Part shown: piece by piece, positions 45,151-58,700 of the stretch
How the letters are laid out: every line of letters starts with the position of its first letter
How positions within the stretch are numbered: the first letter of the stretch is position 1
Origin: Thereva unica
Taxonomy: Eukaryota > Arthropoda > Insecta > Diptera > Therevidae
Length of the DNA stretch: 64,000 nucleotides
Reading direction: 5' to 3'
Assembly: GCA_949987705.1 (NCBI GenBank)
Contig: OX465284.1
Coordinates: forward strand, 70,231,470-70,295,469
Position numbers and translations under genes: made by a program
Notes under the pieces: model-generated
Database searches by the model: none
What the model was told of the DNA's origin: nothing
Seen by the model: the letters and a program-made list of their open reading frames with translations, nothing else

Positions 45151-45917
45151 TGCGCTCAGGATGTAACAGTAACCTCGTATTTCAATTTCTTTCTCCTCGT
45201 CGGCCTCCTACGTACATTTTTCTATTTATATTTCTGGCTTCTACAGTTATTTTACATTCCTCGTCATATCAAGCACTGGCTTTGGTTGTGCGTTTGCGGC
45301 CTCGTCGGCCTCCTATGTTTCTTTGGTGACATCTGTCAGTATCGTCTTCAGTCTTGCCCATTTCCTCAACTATATCTGCAATATTTATGTTTAGACTTGA
45401 ACCTATCATTACTGCTAGAGTTGCCTGATATCATCTCTCCAATATGGTTTGTTCTTGGAGGCGATCAACGTCGAATTTCCTTAGTTTGTTGTTTCTTTTT
45501 TCTTGAGTGACAGCCGACATCTGAATCTAGATTTAACTAGGAAGTGGTCCGATTCACAGTTTGCCTCTGTAGGATTTTAATTGGAGGATACTGGAAGCTG
45601 CCCTTCGGTCTATTAAGTAAGTACTTATTTAACTACTCTAGGAAAAGTAAAAAAGTAAGGCCTCCTATGATATATAGTGTAAAAATAAGCACTTATGTAA
45701 AGGGTATGGTAAAGTATGCCTATTACTAGAAAGTGCTTATTTCAGTACTTCTGTAAGTGTACAGGTCCTATTGGGGTATTAGGTACCTACTATATACAAT
45801 GTACTGGATATTGTGTACTAGTAGATTCCCATACAAATTTAGATCTGTGCCTTTAAGAGCTTTAGTTTGTATTATGTAGTATGTCATATTACAAGAATAT
45901 TGTATTATATCATATTA

Positions 45918-46195
45918 TATATTACGCATGATGTATTATGTACTATGTACAATGTATTATGTACTATGTACAATGTATTATGTACTATGTGTTATGTTCT
46001 TTCTACTATGTAATATGTACTGCGTACTATGCGATATGTATTATGTATCATATACGATGTACTATGCACTGTACTAAGTATTATGCACTTTGTACTATGC
46101 ACTATGTATTATGTACTATTCACTATGTACTATATATTATGTTCTATGTACTATGTATTATGTATGTTGTATTATGAATTATGTATTATGAATTC
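45918..46195. repeat. Microsatellite, (TATGTACTATGTA)n-like
   Basis: About 280 bp of diverged short repeats built of TATGTA, CTATG and TTATG. Confidence 0.85.
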
Positions 46196-46452
46196 ATAAG
46201 TTATTATTTTTCTTATTTTATTGCAACAGCAAGTAAAAATAAAATAAACTTAAATTGAATATTTACAAATAAAATTGATTAACCCTTATTCTCTTGCAAT
46301 ATTAAGATTGATTTGAAAATATAGACTGGCCATAAAATTTTGTTTACTAATATTTTGCCATTGAGCGTGGATCTGCGATGAAATATAAATAAAATGGCCA
46401 TTTTAACAAATTTACATTTAATTCGTTTTTTTCCTTAAACTTCTTTAAATAG

Positions 46453-47888
46453 CTTCAAATTACCGTCATATATTTAATTCCTACAAAAGCTTCAATAGTG
46501 TCCAATCAAAAGTATTCAACGATGTTTTTTGTACAAACAAATCAATTATAGTAAGTGCTCCAACTGGATCCGGGAAAACAGTAATTTTCGAGTTCGCCAT
46601 TGTGCAACTCCTGATGCAATTGCGCGCCAACTCCTCTAACGAAGATTTCAAAATAATTTACGTTGCCCCAATAAAATCTTTATGCTCCGAAAAGTATCAC
46701 GACTGGGATCAAAAGTTCGGAATGTTGGGCATAAGATGTAAAGAAGTTACAGGAGACAGCGATGTCCTGGATTTTAATGAACTTAGCTCAGTAAAACTAA
46801 TAATAACAACTCCAGAAAAATGGGATTCGTTGACCCGAAAATGGAAAGATAACGAGGAGTTTGTTGTGTCCATTAGGCTTTTCCTCATAGACGAAGTTCA
46901 TTTGTTAAATGAAGATGTTCGAGGACCAATTCTGGAGACAATTGTATCAAGAATGAAAACGATTCAATTTTATATGAAAATGAGAAAGCGCAGTGAGATG
47001 AAATTGAGATTTGTAGCAGCTTCAGCGACCATACCAAATATTGAGGATCTAGCGCTTTGGTTAGGTGGAAAGGATGAAGTTTGTTTCCATCAGTAAATAT
47101 TTTGTAATTTTTTTTAAATTGTTACTATTATTAACTTTTCTATTGATAAGGATTGCTGAGGAAGAGCGACCAGTTAAGCTTGATAAACATGTACTTGGGT
47201 TTAGTTCAAATTGTTCTGGGTTCAAATTTGATATGAGTTTAAACTATAAACTATCAAGAGTTATAAAAAGATTTTCTGGAGGGAAGCCTACTTTGGTAAT
47301 AGATAAAAAATTTAATAAGACATATTTGTTTTAAATCTGTACTTATAGGTGTTCTGTAGTAGTAGGAAGGCAGTTGAAATGGCTTCAGAAGTTCTACTAA
47401 AAGAATCTCCTTTGATTCCTTTAAGTGATAATCAAAAATATGCTTTAATTCAACTCTCCAGGAAGTAATATTGTGTAAAAAAACCCTTATATAGCTACAT
47501 CAATCTTTTTAGGCTGCAGGACACAAAACTGCAAAACCTAATTATAAAAGCAATTGCTTATCACCATGCTGGATTGAGTTACGAAGATAGAGCAAATATC
47601 GAAAAAGCTTTTAAAAGTTCTCTGATATTAGTTCTAGTATCAACGAACACCCTTGCCGTTGGCGTTAACTTGCCAGCACATCTGGTGGTTATTAAATCAA
47701 CTGAAGTGCGCATCTTTTACATTATTTAAAACCAAAACTTTTTGTTAATTTAAATTTTATAGATGTTTGTTTGCGGTTCTGTAATTGAGTATCCAGAAAG
47801 TGCAATATTACAGATGATTGGCAGGGCTGGTCGACCGCAGTATGATACTAAAGGAGTTGCTGTTATTATGACACAACAGAAAAATGTG
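46453..47888 (+). CDS. HFM1: HFM1/Mer3-type meiotic DNA helicase, five exons, incomplete at both ends
   Basis: Mer3/HFM1 is a Ski2-type 3'-5' helicase that promotes meiotic crossovers. Exons 46453-47092, 47151-47295, 47349-47464, 47513-47705 and 47763-47888 all join in phase with GT/AG ends. They encode a Q-motif-like YKSFNSVQSKVFNDVF, Walker A APTGSGKT, motif Ia YVAPIKSLCSEK, TTPEKWDS, motif II DEVH, motif III SATIPN, then HHAGLSYEDR, motif V STNTLAVGVNLPAH and motif VI QMIGRAGRPQYD. All helicase motifs are intact. The N-terminal exons and everything after motif VI (winged helix, Sec63 part) are not found; a decayed LINE begins 170 bp after the last exon. It may be a truncated pseudogene or a gene with very long introns. 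Confidence 0.85.
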
Positions 47889-48084
47889 GTGAGTTATTTA
47901 AATGTGTTTTGTTAAGTGGTTAAACCAAAATGATCATATAAAAATTTGGTAAAAATAACGAAAGTTCAGTTATGCTACTGATATCGCACAAGGTCAGTAT
48001 AGACTTGCTGACTTCGTTTTGATTCTATGTGCACTTGTTTTGCAGTTAAAGCTAGGTATGATTTTTTATGTGGTATTTTCTTCT

Positions 48085-49750
48085 TGGATCCGTTAGCTGG
48101 CGGTCCGAGCGGGACGTCCCCGCAACGGATGCGCTGCTGTCAGCGCCGTTGGGTCTCGAACTCCATTTACTATTCGTTTCCATTCTAGACGATTTTTGGC
48201 GACGTCTCGAGCCTCGATGACTGATAATCGTTGATTTTTTCAGTCGCCCTCGATATTCCTTAGCCAGGTTTTTCTTCGGTGCCGATCGCTGAATTCTCCA
48301 GTCTGCAGGACGGTCTAGCCAGAGAAGTTTACGTGGCAAGCGGTTATCATACATTCGGCAAACATGTCCAAACCACCGTAGTAGAAGTTTTTGTATTTCT
48401 TGTTCGATCAGTGTCTACTGATCGCATCTTTTTCTAACTGTCTCGTTTCGAAGGCGATCGCGGAGTGAGACACCGAGAATCTGCCTCAAGCATCGCAATC
48501 ACTTTCGTTTCCTACACCAATGATCCCAAATATATGAACATCGGGAACCTTTTCGATTTGGGTCCTATAGAGCTGAACACTGGCTTTCGATCCACCCGTT
48601 GTGAGCACTTTGGTATTTTCCGCTTTAATTTTTAACCCTTATAAATGGGCGATGCGGGAAATGTCGTACAATATGTCCATTGCTTCGCCATCCGTGTTGG
48701 CGACATCAAGTCAGTTTCGAAGTTGTTGTCGTCGTATCGAACTCCGAGTCGTCCATCGTAAGCTTCACGCATAATCGCGTCGATCACAACGTTGAAGTGA
48801 CGAACCGACGTCTCTCTGTCGGACACTCCTATGAATTGGATAAGTCGCTTCGAATACGAAGGCTGCTGGTTGAGCTATCGTACAGCTCTCCACAAGCTGT
48901 TCCAATCGATGCATTGAAAGCGGATTTGAAATCGGTAAAAACGACTACATCTCGTTTGCCGCAACGAATTCTTTCAACAATGCATCCTCGATGTGGTCTA
49001 AATCCCGCTTGTTCTTGTTCCAGCTCGTTTGCTCTTAATGATTTTGTAGCCTCGATAGTATGATTTTCGTAAATACTTGCCGACGATCTGAAGGACGATC
49101 GAAATTCTTGCATTCTCGACTGTTGCCTTTTTTAAAACTGGGACAACGATCGCTTTCTTCTACACCGACGAGACACGATCCGATTGCCATTTGTCTATGG
49201 AGTCGTTGTGATAAGATAACCTCCGGCTGTGATCATTTCGGCATTTACTTGATCTATTCCCGTCGTTTTTACATTTTTCAAAGAATTGATTGTCGTCTTC
49301 ACCTCGATAATTGTCGGTTCGGTATCGAGAAACTGATGCCTTGGCTGTTCGATAATCTGCGGTTCGGGGGCTGGACCTTGGTGCGGATCATGGTTGTACA
49401 GCTGTTGGAAGAATGTTCGTAAGTGAACACACACCTTGAACACGAAAGTTCTATCTGATTTTTTGATGTTGTCGTTTGTTGATGGCCTAACCGCAGGATT
49501 GTCTGGTACAGCGTCCGGTACTCGTGGCTTCTTTCATGTCGACCGCAACGTTATTCCAGTACGCTTCCCGTTCCGATTTCATTTTCTGTCGAACTTCTTT
49601 GTTCAATCGTCCTTATTGTTCAAAGTCGACATGTTTCATTCGTTCCGCTGATCGACGAGGTACAGACAGGTGTCCGAGATCCATGACTACGTCCGTTTAC
49701 GGATAGGTGGACACAACTCCATTGCACACTCCTCAATAGGCTCCGACAAT
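48085..49750 (-). pseudogene. LINE family L3, decayed copy
   Basis: Minus strand: 49443-49195 gives the linker and RT entry (INSLKNVKTTGIDQVNAEMI); 49113-48829 gives EQEQAGFRPHRGCIVERI and VVFTDFKSAFNA; 48826-48632 covers the catalytic region but reads FNVVIDAIMREAYDGRLGVR with YDDN, no clean YADD; 48354-48085 is the C-terminus shared with 24294-24540. It has many frame breaks. It lies just beyond the last HFM1 exon. Confidence 0.75.
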
Positions 49751-50930
49751 CGCCTTTCTTTTACATCAATATCGCCCGGAATTGCGTGTCAAACTAATGG
49801 GCAATGACGCCATTTACACCGTCATCGACCATTTTGTGGCATCGTAGGAATGAAGCAGTTCTGACAAGCGATTCTTCCATCAAAACAAATACTTTTCGGG
49901 AATGCTTATACCTTCAACACCAGATTTGCCTGTTCTGTTCATTCCCGGGTGGAAATATAAGACTGAAAACAGACTGAATTTTTTTAGAGCAGTCGGAAAA
50001 CGAACGGAAACTATACTGAGGTAGTGGATTCCGTCTCTTGTGATTGACGGAAAAGAGACTATCTGAGACTCGAGATTCTCTCCCGAAACTAAGATAGATA
50101 CTATTTGTGAATATTTAAGAAATAAATCTATAGACCGCGGAACTTTTCACTACAGAAGAGTCAACATGGCTTTCAAGCCTGTTGCATCTTTTATTTTGTC
50201 TGCACTGCCTGTAACTGCCGAGATACTCTTAGACCCTGGTTTCTGGCCCGCTGGTACCTTTACCAAGCTTTTTGTTCCGCGTTCTTAGGACGGAGGACTC
50301 GACATTTCTTGTACTTAGAAATTTTTTTGAAGTGATTACTTCTTTAGGCACGACTGGCACTTTTTGGCCTGGGGTAAAAACTAGAAACTCGCGTCACGCG
50401 CCCTTTTTTGGCGCATTTTTTTCTGGTCACTTGTAGCCATGCAGCTGGCTAGAGCATGGCCGAAAGCGATTAATTCAAGCAAATTATTTAAATGTTGCAG
50501 CCATGTAGCTGGTTGGAGGATGGCAGCTTTTGGTCGAGGTCCAACAACGGACAGCAGCGTATAATTCTATGGTGGCGTAGACTAGATCGCCCATCGGCTT
50601 AGAATCGGGACCTGCGGATAGAACAGCTGCGAGAGACCAAGGCTGGATTCCGGTAGTAAAGTCATTAGAGAAAGTAAGTACAGGCAAGAATTCGTGCATT
50701 AATAGAACAACTTGACTTTGGAACCATCTTCCGCAACCAGTATTTTGGAACTCTACAAAATCCAAAAGATCAAACGTAGATTTCATCGCATCTCCTCCCC
50801 ACTAGCTGCCTATTATTTGTGCTGTTACAATATGGAGATCTTGGATCAAGGCCTGTTTTCATCCTACTAATATCTTTACGAAACTCCTCTTTGCATCCTG
50901 CACTTATTGCGTGAGACATAGTAGTCCAGT
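49751..50930. other. Probable LINE remnants
   Basis: 50166-50288 (+) is a short frame with FILSALPVTAEILLDPGFWP, similar in style to LINE ORF1 C-terminal blocks; this assignment is weak. A 100-codon minus frame at 50786-50484 has no recognisable motif. Confidence 0.3.
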
Positions 50931-50932
50931 CA

Positions 50933-52467
50933 AATTAGAGATTTGACTGAAGATAATTCCGAAGTTGCTGAAAATTGGAACAGCCGTTAAAAACATTATT
51001 ATACGTAAGCTGTAGAGACTGCCACGCGATTGGGCGGCTGCAAACTTTTTTATTCAAGGTCAAAGGGTCAAAATATCAGTTTTTTGCAAATATCTGCTAA
51101 ACCGTACGTCTTATCAGAAAATTGTGTTTACAACGTTTGTAGATTAGGCGATTATCTACAAAAAAGTATATTATACATTTTCTCGTAGGAATTGCCATTT
51201 CTGAGATATTGTCGTTTTAATAAGTTAAAATACTCATATTCTATCATTCCTGACTTGTAAAGGTCATCAGAAATTTAATAAATCCTTTGTTGGAGTACGC
51301 GGCTAATATTTTCAGGGGTGATTCCTGGATATATTTGGAGAAAAAAATTGTTCTACAGAGGGCGGCTATCTCCACTATCCACTAAGATACAGGGTGATTA
51401 GGGAAAAAATTTTGTTTTTTTTTTTAAATTTACTGAAATTTGAATAACTCCTAAAGTAATTATGATAGAGTAGCCTAATTAGGCTCATCTTTTAGGTAAA
51501 TGTGTATTCTTTAATTTGGTGTAAAACATAGCAGCCTGAGTGACTCCGTTCAAAAAATATGTAGGCTCAAACCAATGCTATTATGCCGCAGTTGAAAGAC
51601 GAGTAACTTTTTATTTGTTCACGATAAAACACGATAAAACTACTACTACTACTACTACCTACAAAACTACCCAAAATAAACACTTATTGTATATGGAAAT
51701 ATTGTAGGTAATAGTTTGGTGCATCAGAAAAGCAAAAAAAAAATGCACTGTTAGTAACGAATTTTCTGAGAAAAACGAAGAAATCTGCCAGGTCTAGATT
51801 CTAAGCATTGTTTGAGCCTATATATTTTTTGAACGGAGTCACTCAGGTTGCTATGTTTTACACCAAATTAAAGAATACACATTTACCTAAAAGATGAGCC
51901 TAATTAGGCTACTCTATCATAATTACTTTAGGAGTTATTCAAATTTCAGTAAATTTAAAAAAAAAACAAAATTTTTTCCCTAATCACCCTGTATCTTAGT
52001 GGATAGTGGAGATAGCCGCCCTCTGTAGAACAATTTTTTTCTCCAAATATATCCAGGAATCACCCCTGAAAATATTAGCCGCGTACTCCAACAAAGGATT
52101 TATTAAATTTCTGATGACCTTTACAAGTCGGGAATGATAGAATATGAGTATTTTAACTTATTAAAACGACAATATCTCAGAAATGGCAATTCCTACGAGA
52201 AAATGTATAATATACTTTTTTGTAGATAATCGCCTAATCTACAAACGTTGTAAACACAATTTTCTGATAAGACGTACGGTTTAGCAGATATTTGCAAAAA
52301 ACTGATATTTTGACCCTTTGACCTTGAATAAAAAAGTTTGCAGCCGCCCAATCGCGTGGCAGTCTCTACAGCTTACGTATAATAATGTTTTTAACGGCTG
52401 TTCCAATTTTCAGCAACTTCGGAATTATCTTCCAAATATGGCGTTTTTTCGTCTATTTTGACTGGAC
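50933..52467. mobile_element. Foldback element with about 640-bp near-identical arms
   Basis: Left arm about 50933-51573 and right arm about 51817-52467 are inverted copies with very few differences (edge GTCCAGTCAAA.../...TTTTGACTGGAC; inner CTGTATCTTAGTGGATAGTG). The loop of about 240 bp includes a short ACT repeat. No coding frame. Diverged fragments of an arm occur at 54460-54590 and 59205-59460, so the arm is part of a dispersed family. Confidence 0.9.
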
Positions 52468-52716
52468 TAATAGCTAATGCGAATGGACCAAGCGAGCTAA
52501 TGTGGTGTTGTAAATATAACATTGCCCTGAAGACTAACTAGGTACTAAACAGATGACGCTTCCGAGTAATAAACGACTAAAACTATAAAATAAAATTTGA
52601 ATAATCAAGAGCGTATTTAAATGAACATAGTTTTTTTTATTTATAAAATATACAAAAATTAAAACAAATATTAACATTATTATCTAAATAAAATAATTTT
52701 GTTTTTTGTAAATTAT

Positions 52717-55700
52717 TTACTCGAAGGGATTAGCATCTTGAAATTTGATTTCTGGCTTAAACCCGCTGTCCTTCTCCACATAATATTCTACAGTCATTAG
52801 TCTTCCATCAGGTAACCATACACTGTACTTTCCTTGTACCTATAGAAAACCAAGCAAGCAATTATAATGTTAGTATAATTATTCACAGATGAAAATGATT
52901 TACTTTTCCAGTTTCATCACCAGATTCATTCTTATCAAAAAATGTCTTCGTTTTGGCATCTTTCACTGTGTACTCATACTGATACTGAAATAACAGAAAA
53001 ATAATTTCGTTTTAGTAATTTTGCAGTATAAACATTAATTAACACTAATTATATTGCAGTGACAAGTACTAATGCAATCTTCCGGTTTGATTGGCGGGTT
53101 CTATTCTAATCTTGCATTAACATTGCATATGCAAGACATTTTTTTTGTTCGTTGTTTCCCCTTTTGAAATTTTACATAACTCAAGATCTTATTAATAAGA
53201 CATTCTCGTTGCACTTGCACTTTTTAATCTCTCGTGTTTTCGTGGGAATGCTTAATTAAAAATTGTCTTTCACAACCTGGTGGTTTTTTTCACACTTTTT
53301 TGGTTTTGTCTCTTGACTAGTTATTTTAGGGCACTGCATTTTTGTTTCATGGGAATAAAGTTCAGGTGTAATTGAATGCGAACTGAACTTGATTTGCATT
53401 TTTTGTTTAGGGAACTTTATGTAAATAAATAGGAATAAGAAGTAATATTGAAGTTTTCAATGTATAAGTTATGATCAGACTATGCTTAGTGATTTTAAAC
53501 GACATAATTGGCAAGTACAACCAAGACTGTGAAGGCAGGTTGGAAAAAGGAGGACTTGGCCCCAATGAGAACGAATAACTCTTTGAGGAATTTTATTGCT
53601 ATAACTATATAATGGGTGGAAACGTGTTTCGATATAAAGATATACATAAAACCACCTGAAGTTCATCTGGGAACCGACAAAATAATCAAATCTATCATAT
53701 TTTAAATGTATGTTCTAGGCACAAGTGCAGATGTTAGATCATTATCTCTTGCCAGGAAAAAAGTGAGTTAAATAAAATTAAACTACATTTAAAGCGAACA
53801 ACGAGAGTTTTAAGAAAGATAGTATAGAAACTAAAAAAATAAGCACTGCAAAATCTTGAACAACAAATAAAAGTGAAGTTGGAAAATTCCCCAAGACACA
53901 AGATTCAGATCTGAAATGCAAATATTCATAAAACTCATTAAGATGAATAGATTTCCATCAGCCATTAATATATATAATGTACTTAATAGCCAAGTTTAGC
54001 GCAATGCAAGCAGAAAAATAAGTCGATATCGTGAAAGCACTAGTAAGTAAGTTTAGGAATAATACTGCTAATGCTTACAATATAAAAGAGATATATCGTC
54101 TGTCTAGATAATTACCAAACCAAACTATAAACTTTAATACCACTCTTAAAAGCTAATGAAAATAGGCTTGCCACACCTACAGATTTTCGACTTTTCTTAA
54201 TATTTTACAAACTAGTTAAATAAATCAATGCAACCACCTTGCGACAATACATCCGGAAGACTCAACAAGGCTCATTTTACTCAAAATTTGGAAACGATTC
54301 TATCTGAAATAGTATTCGGTGTACAGTAGAGGGCAAAAACTTGACTCCCTAAGAACAACTAAATAACTAAAAAACTAATTTGGATAACTAAAAAAAACAT
54401 TGTTAATCGCAAAACGTTAAAAACGAAGAATATTAGAATTTTTCTCGTTCTTAGAAGCTACATATCTTCTAAATGGAGTCACCTAAGTTTCTTTTTTAAG
54501 TAAATACCCTGCATCATAGTGGATAGTAGGGATAGCCCCCCTCTCTGCAACAATTTTTTTACAGTATATACAGAAATCACCCATATAAGCCACATAGTCG
54601 TTCATGTCATGGCGAGCTTAGCTTGAAGATATAAAAGGGATATGATAGGTTAAGGGTAGCCTGGAGGCAGTGAGCCTAGCGGTTGAACTCTTGGATATTT
54701 TATGACTAATTTTTTGAACAGCCAGCTAAGCCACAATCGTCGAGGTTAGCTTGAAATAGCGTAGTGATACGTCCAGGCCCGCAACAAAGGGGGCAACTGG
54801 GACGATTCGTGGCCAGAGGAGTTCAGGAGAGCTTCATCTTGCCACAAAAAAAAAGAATAGAGTGAAGCTCAAAAAGTGAAAACCCCAAACCCTGCGTACT
54901 AATCATCGAGGGGCCTAGTAACTAGCTTGAAATCCAAAAAGCCAAAACCGCCATATCGATGCGTTCTAATTGTCAAGCAAAAGTAATCTAAAACCCGAAA
55001 CACAAGCACGCTAAAATATATGTTATGTTTGTGTATAGCAGTGATTCCCAAAGTGGGTTCCGCGGAACCTTACGGTTCCACGAAAAAATGTTAGGGTTCC
55101 GTGTCACCAGCGCCAAAGCGCAAATACATTCGCAGACTCACTGGCGCTGCGCCGGACGTTTAACGCGTTCTTGCTAATCAAAAAGTGCGAGTGGCCCTTC
55201 TTCTTTGAAATTTGGTCTACGTCACGCCGCGTAACATTTTGGCCGCCATTCCATATTCCCATGTCGAGGAGGTTGTGAAGAAAATGGTAATCCGCCCTCT
55301 TGAGATGGCCGCCATGGGCCAAACGATATATTGAGTATACTATATTGCTTATGGTGTTCTAATTATCACACCGTTGCATTTGATACCCATGTCGAAGGGG
55401 TTGTGAAGAATATTTCAATCCGCCCTCCTGAGACTGCCGCCATGGATCTAAAGATATATTGAGTATACCATTTAGCATTGTGTCATCGGAACTAAAGCTG
55501 TATGCAAAATTTCAGCATGATAGGATATCCGTAAGTATTTGAAAAATTGATTGCAAGATTTGTTCCGTGAAGAAAGCAGTAATCCATCCTCTTGAGACGG
55601 CCGCCATGGATCTAACGGTATAATGAGTACATATACCATTTTGCATTGTGTCATCAGAGCGGAAGTTGTGTGCAAAATTTCGATTGCAAGATATGTACCG

Positions 55701-58700
55701 GACAAACAAACAGCTTTCATCGTTGGGTTCGGCCAAATTTTATACATTTTAGAAAGGTTCCGAACGAAATAAAGTTTGGGAACCATGGTGTTTAGGTATG
55801 GATTCTTCTACTTATCACATTTATATAGTAAACACCATTTTTCTTTTTTCCATTGAGGAAAGTCGTCGATAAGATCATCGTAGTCTATATTTTCTGCCAG
55901 CTCTTGTTTTATTGATAATATTATGCAATGATTTAATCGTGACTCATGCATGATCATAATTTAATTTAATTTAATTTTTTATCATTTTTAAATTTTGTTC
56001 ACCTTTTGCAATTGCCTTTCCATCCATCCAATGGCGCTACAGCCCAAATCGAGCCTTGGCCTCCTCTAGGGCATTTCTCCAAGTTTGACGGTCCCTTGCA
56101 GCATGTCTCCAGTTCCGGATGTTGAGCATTGACTCTGCGTCAGCCGTCACAGAGTCTATCCATCTCCTCCTGGGTCTACCTACTGGCCTACTTCCCGAAA
56201 TTTCTGATGCCATAAGCCGTTTTGGGATGCGATTGTCCTCCATCCTGATCACGTGGCCGGCTAGTCTCAATCTGTTGATTTTTATTAAAGTTGAGAGTTG
56301 TGGGTCGTCAAAAATTTCATACAACTCGTTGTTGTATCTTCTTCGCCATATTCCATCCTCTCTGATTGGGCCTATTATGCATCTGAGAATTTTCGTCTCG
56401 AACCTGTTGACTCGTTCCTCTATGTCCTGGGTCATAGTCCAAGTCTCGCTACCATAACACAGTACTGGTCGTATTACTGTTTTGTAGAGTGAGAGTTTCG
56501 TTTTCCTGTGCACAAATCTTGAGTGCAGGATTTGTTTTTGGGCATAAAAGGCTCTATTAGCCAGTAGTATTCTTCTAGTTATTTCTTCTTTTTCTTCGTT
56601 TCTTTTTGTGATAGTAGACCCAAGGTAGACTGTTTTATCGACTACTTCTAGGTTATGTTCGTCGATGGTTATATTTCTTCCCATTCTAAATCGTCCTGCT
56701 CTGGATTGTTGCATAACCTTCGTTTTTTCTTCGTTAATCTTCAGGCCTATGTCCTTTGCCGCCTCTTTTAATTCAACATAGACTTCTTTTGCTGCCAAAA
56801 AGGACCTTCCCACGATGTTTACGTCATCCGCATATCCAAGTAATTGTACCGACTGGGTAGCTATTGATGCACTTCTCTGGACTGACGTTTTCCTTATCAC
56901 CCATTCTAGGGCCAGGTTGAAAAGCATGGGGGCCAGCCCATCTCCTTGTCTAAGCCCTTGACGTACTTCGAACTCCTCTGTTACAACATTTTGGATCCTT
57001 ACTTTCGCTAGTGAGCTGTTTGTGGCGCATTTGATTAGTTGTATCAACTTTGAGGGGACTCCTATTTCCGATAAGATCTCGTATAGCCTCTCTCTGTTTA
57101 TTGAGTCATATGCCTGTTGAAAGTCGACAAATATCTGGTATACATCTACATTCCTTTCCCAGGTTTTCTCCAGAATTTGCCTTAAGGTCAGCAGTTGGTC
57201 CGATGTTGACCTGTTTGTCCTAAAACCAGCTTGATATTCTCCTATAAGGCCTTCCGCTATAGGTTCCAGTTTTTGTTTCACAAGGATTGTGAAGATTTTG
57301 TAGCTGGTGCTGAGGAGTGAGATGCCTCTGTAGTTTTTGCAGTTTAGTTTATCTCCTTTCTTGTATATTGGACATATAATGGCTTTCTTCCAGTCCTCTG
57401 GTATAACTTCTTCCTCCCAGATGGTGCATATGAGTTCGTGTAATGTTCGTAATAGTTGGGGTCCTCCTTCCTTTAGCAGCTCAGCTGGTATTCCATCGGC
57501 GCCAGGCGATTTGTTGCTGTTCTGCCTTTTTACAGCTTCCCGCACCTCATCCAGTGTTGGTGGTTCTATTGAGATGTTATCTTGGGGAATTACAAATGCC
57601 TCTGTCTCTGAATTCTCGTTTGATAGGGAGATAGGATTCAATAGGTTCTAAAAGTACTCTCTCCACCTTTCCTTTATCCTATCAGGATTTGCCAACAAGT
57701 TCCCATCTATGTCCTTGCAGATGTCCGTTCTTGGCTGGAGCTTATTGGTGATCTGGCGAGTTCCTTTGTACGCTTGTCTAATTCTCCCTTCATTGAAGTC
57801 TTCCTGTATCTGTAGGATTTTCCTATTTAGATATTCCCTCTTCTTCTTTCTGCACAGCTTGTCTGCAATTTTTCTTTTTTCCTTGAAGACTTCCATCCTT
57901 GCTCTTGTTGGCCTTGCGATGTACTCTCGGTGGCTCTGGTTTCTTTCTTCAATTGCGGTTCTACAGTCCTGGTCGAACCAATCAGTTCTAGTCTGTCTGG
58001 GGGCCCAGCCTAGTGCCTCTTCTGCTGCCCCCTTTATGCTGCTTTTGACCTGTTCCCATTTGTCGTTGATGTTGGGCTGCTCATCTACCTCTCTCAAGTT
58101 TTGTACGACAGCATGTTGCAATTGCCTTTGCGACTCTATAAACTCGAGTGTCGACAACAGTTTTATCGAGCGGTCCCCAACTAAGAACCAACCACGTCAA
58201 GCAGCATAGACCACCGCACCGAACGAGAGTCTAAGTTTTTCCGTTTCCTTCGCCCCATACAATTCCTTAAAGCTCCAATCGGAGATTATAAACAGTGCTC
58301 CAAGTTTGCTCCTCTTATTAGCGCTTTGATTTTTCTCGCCGGTACAGCTTTTGAATTAATTCTGCCAAAAAAAAAAACGAGTGCTTTTATTTTATGTGAA
58401 AGACTAGAGTCTCAGAAAAGGCCCTTTACTGTTGACAATATATTTTCTTCGTATAGAGTGCAATGTCGAACAGCAGCTCCAATGGGGGGGAAGGAACTAC
58501 CACAACCTACCCGCGATATTTTTAGTCCACCTACTCCCAACCATTTCTATCGCGACTTTGACATCGGGGCATTGGGAAACAACTCGCTGGAGTGTTATGC
58601 CTCCTGAAACGAGTTGAATCTCATCAACCAACCGATGACATGCGCTTTGGTGGAGCGGGGAAAGGCTAAGGAAGGCTATGACAAGAGGAATCAGGAAAGT

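Noticed and set aside
45938..46177. 79-codon frame rich in Tyr/Cys/Met
   Set aside because: Translation of the TATGTA microsatellite.
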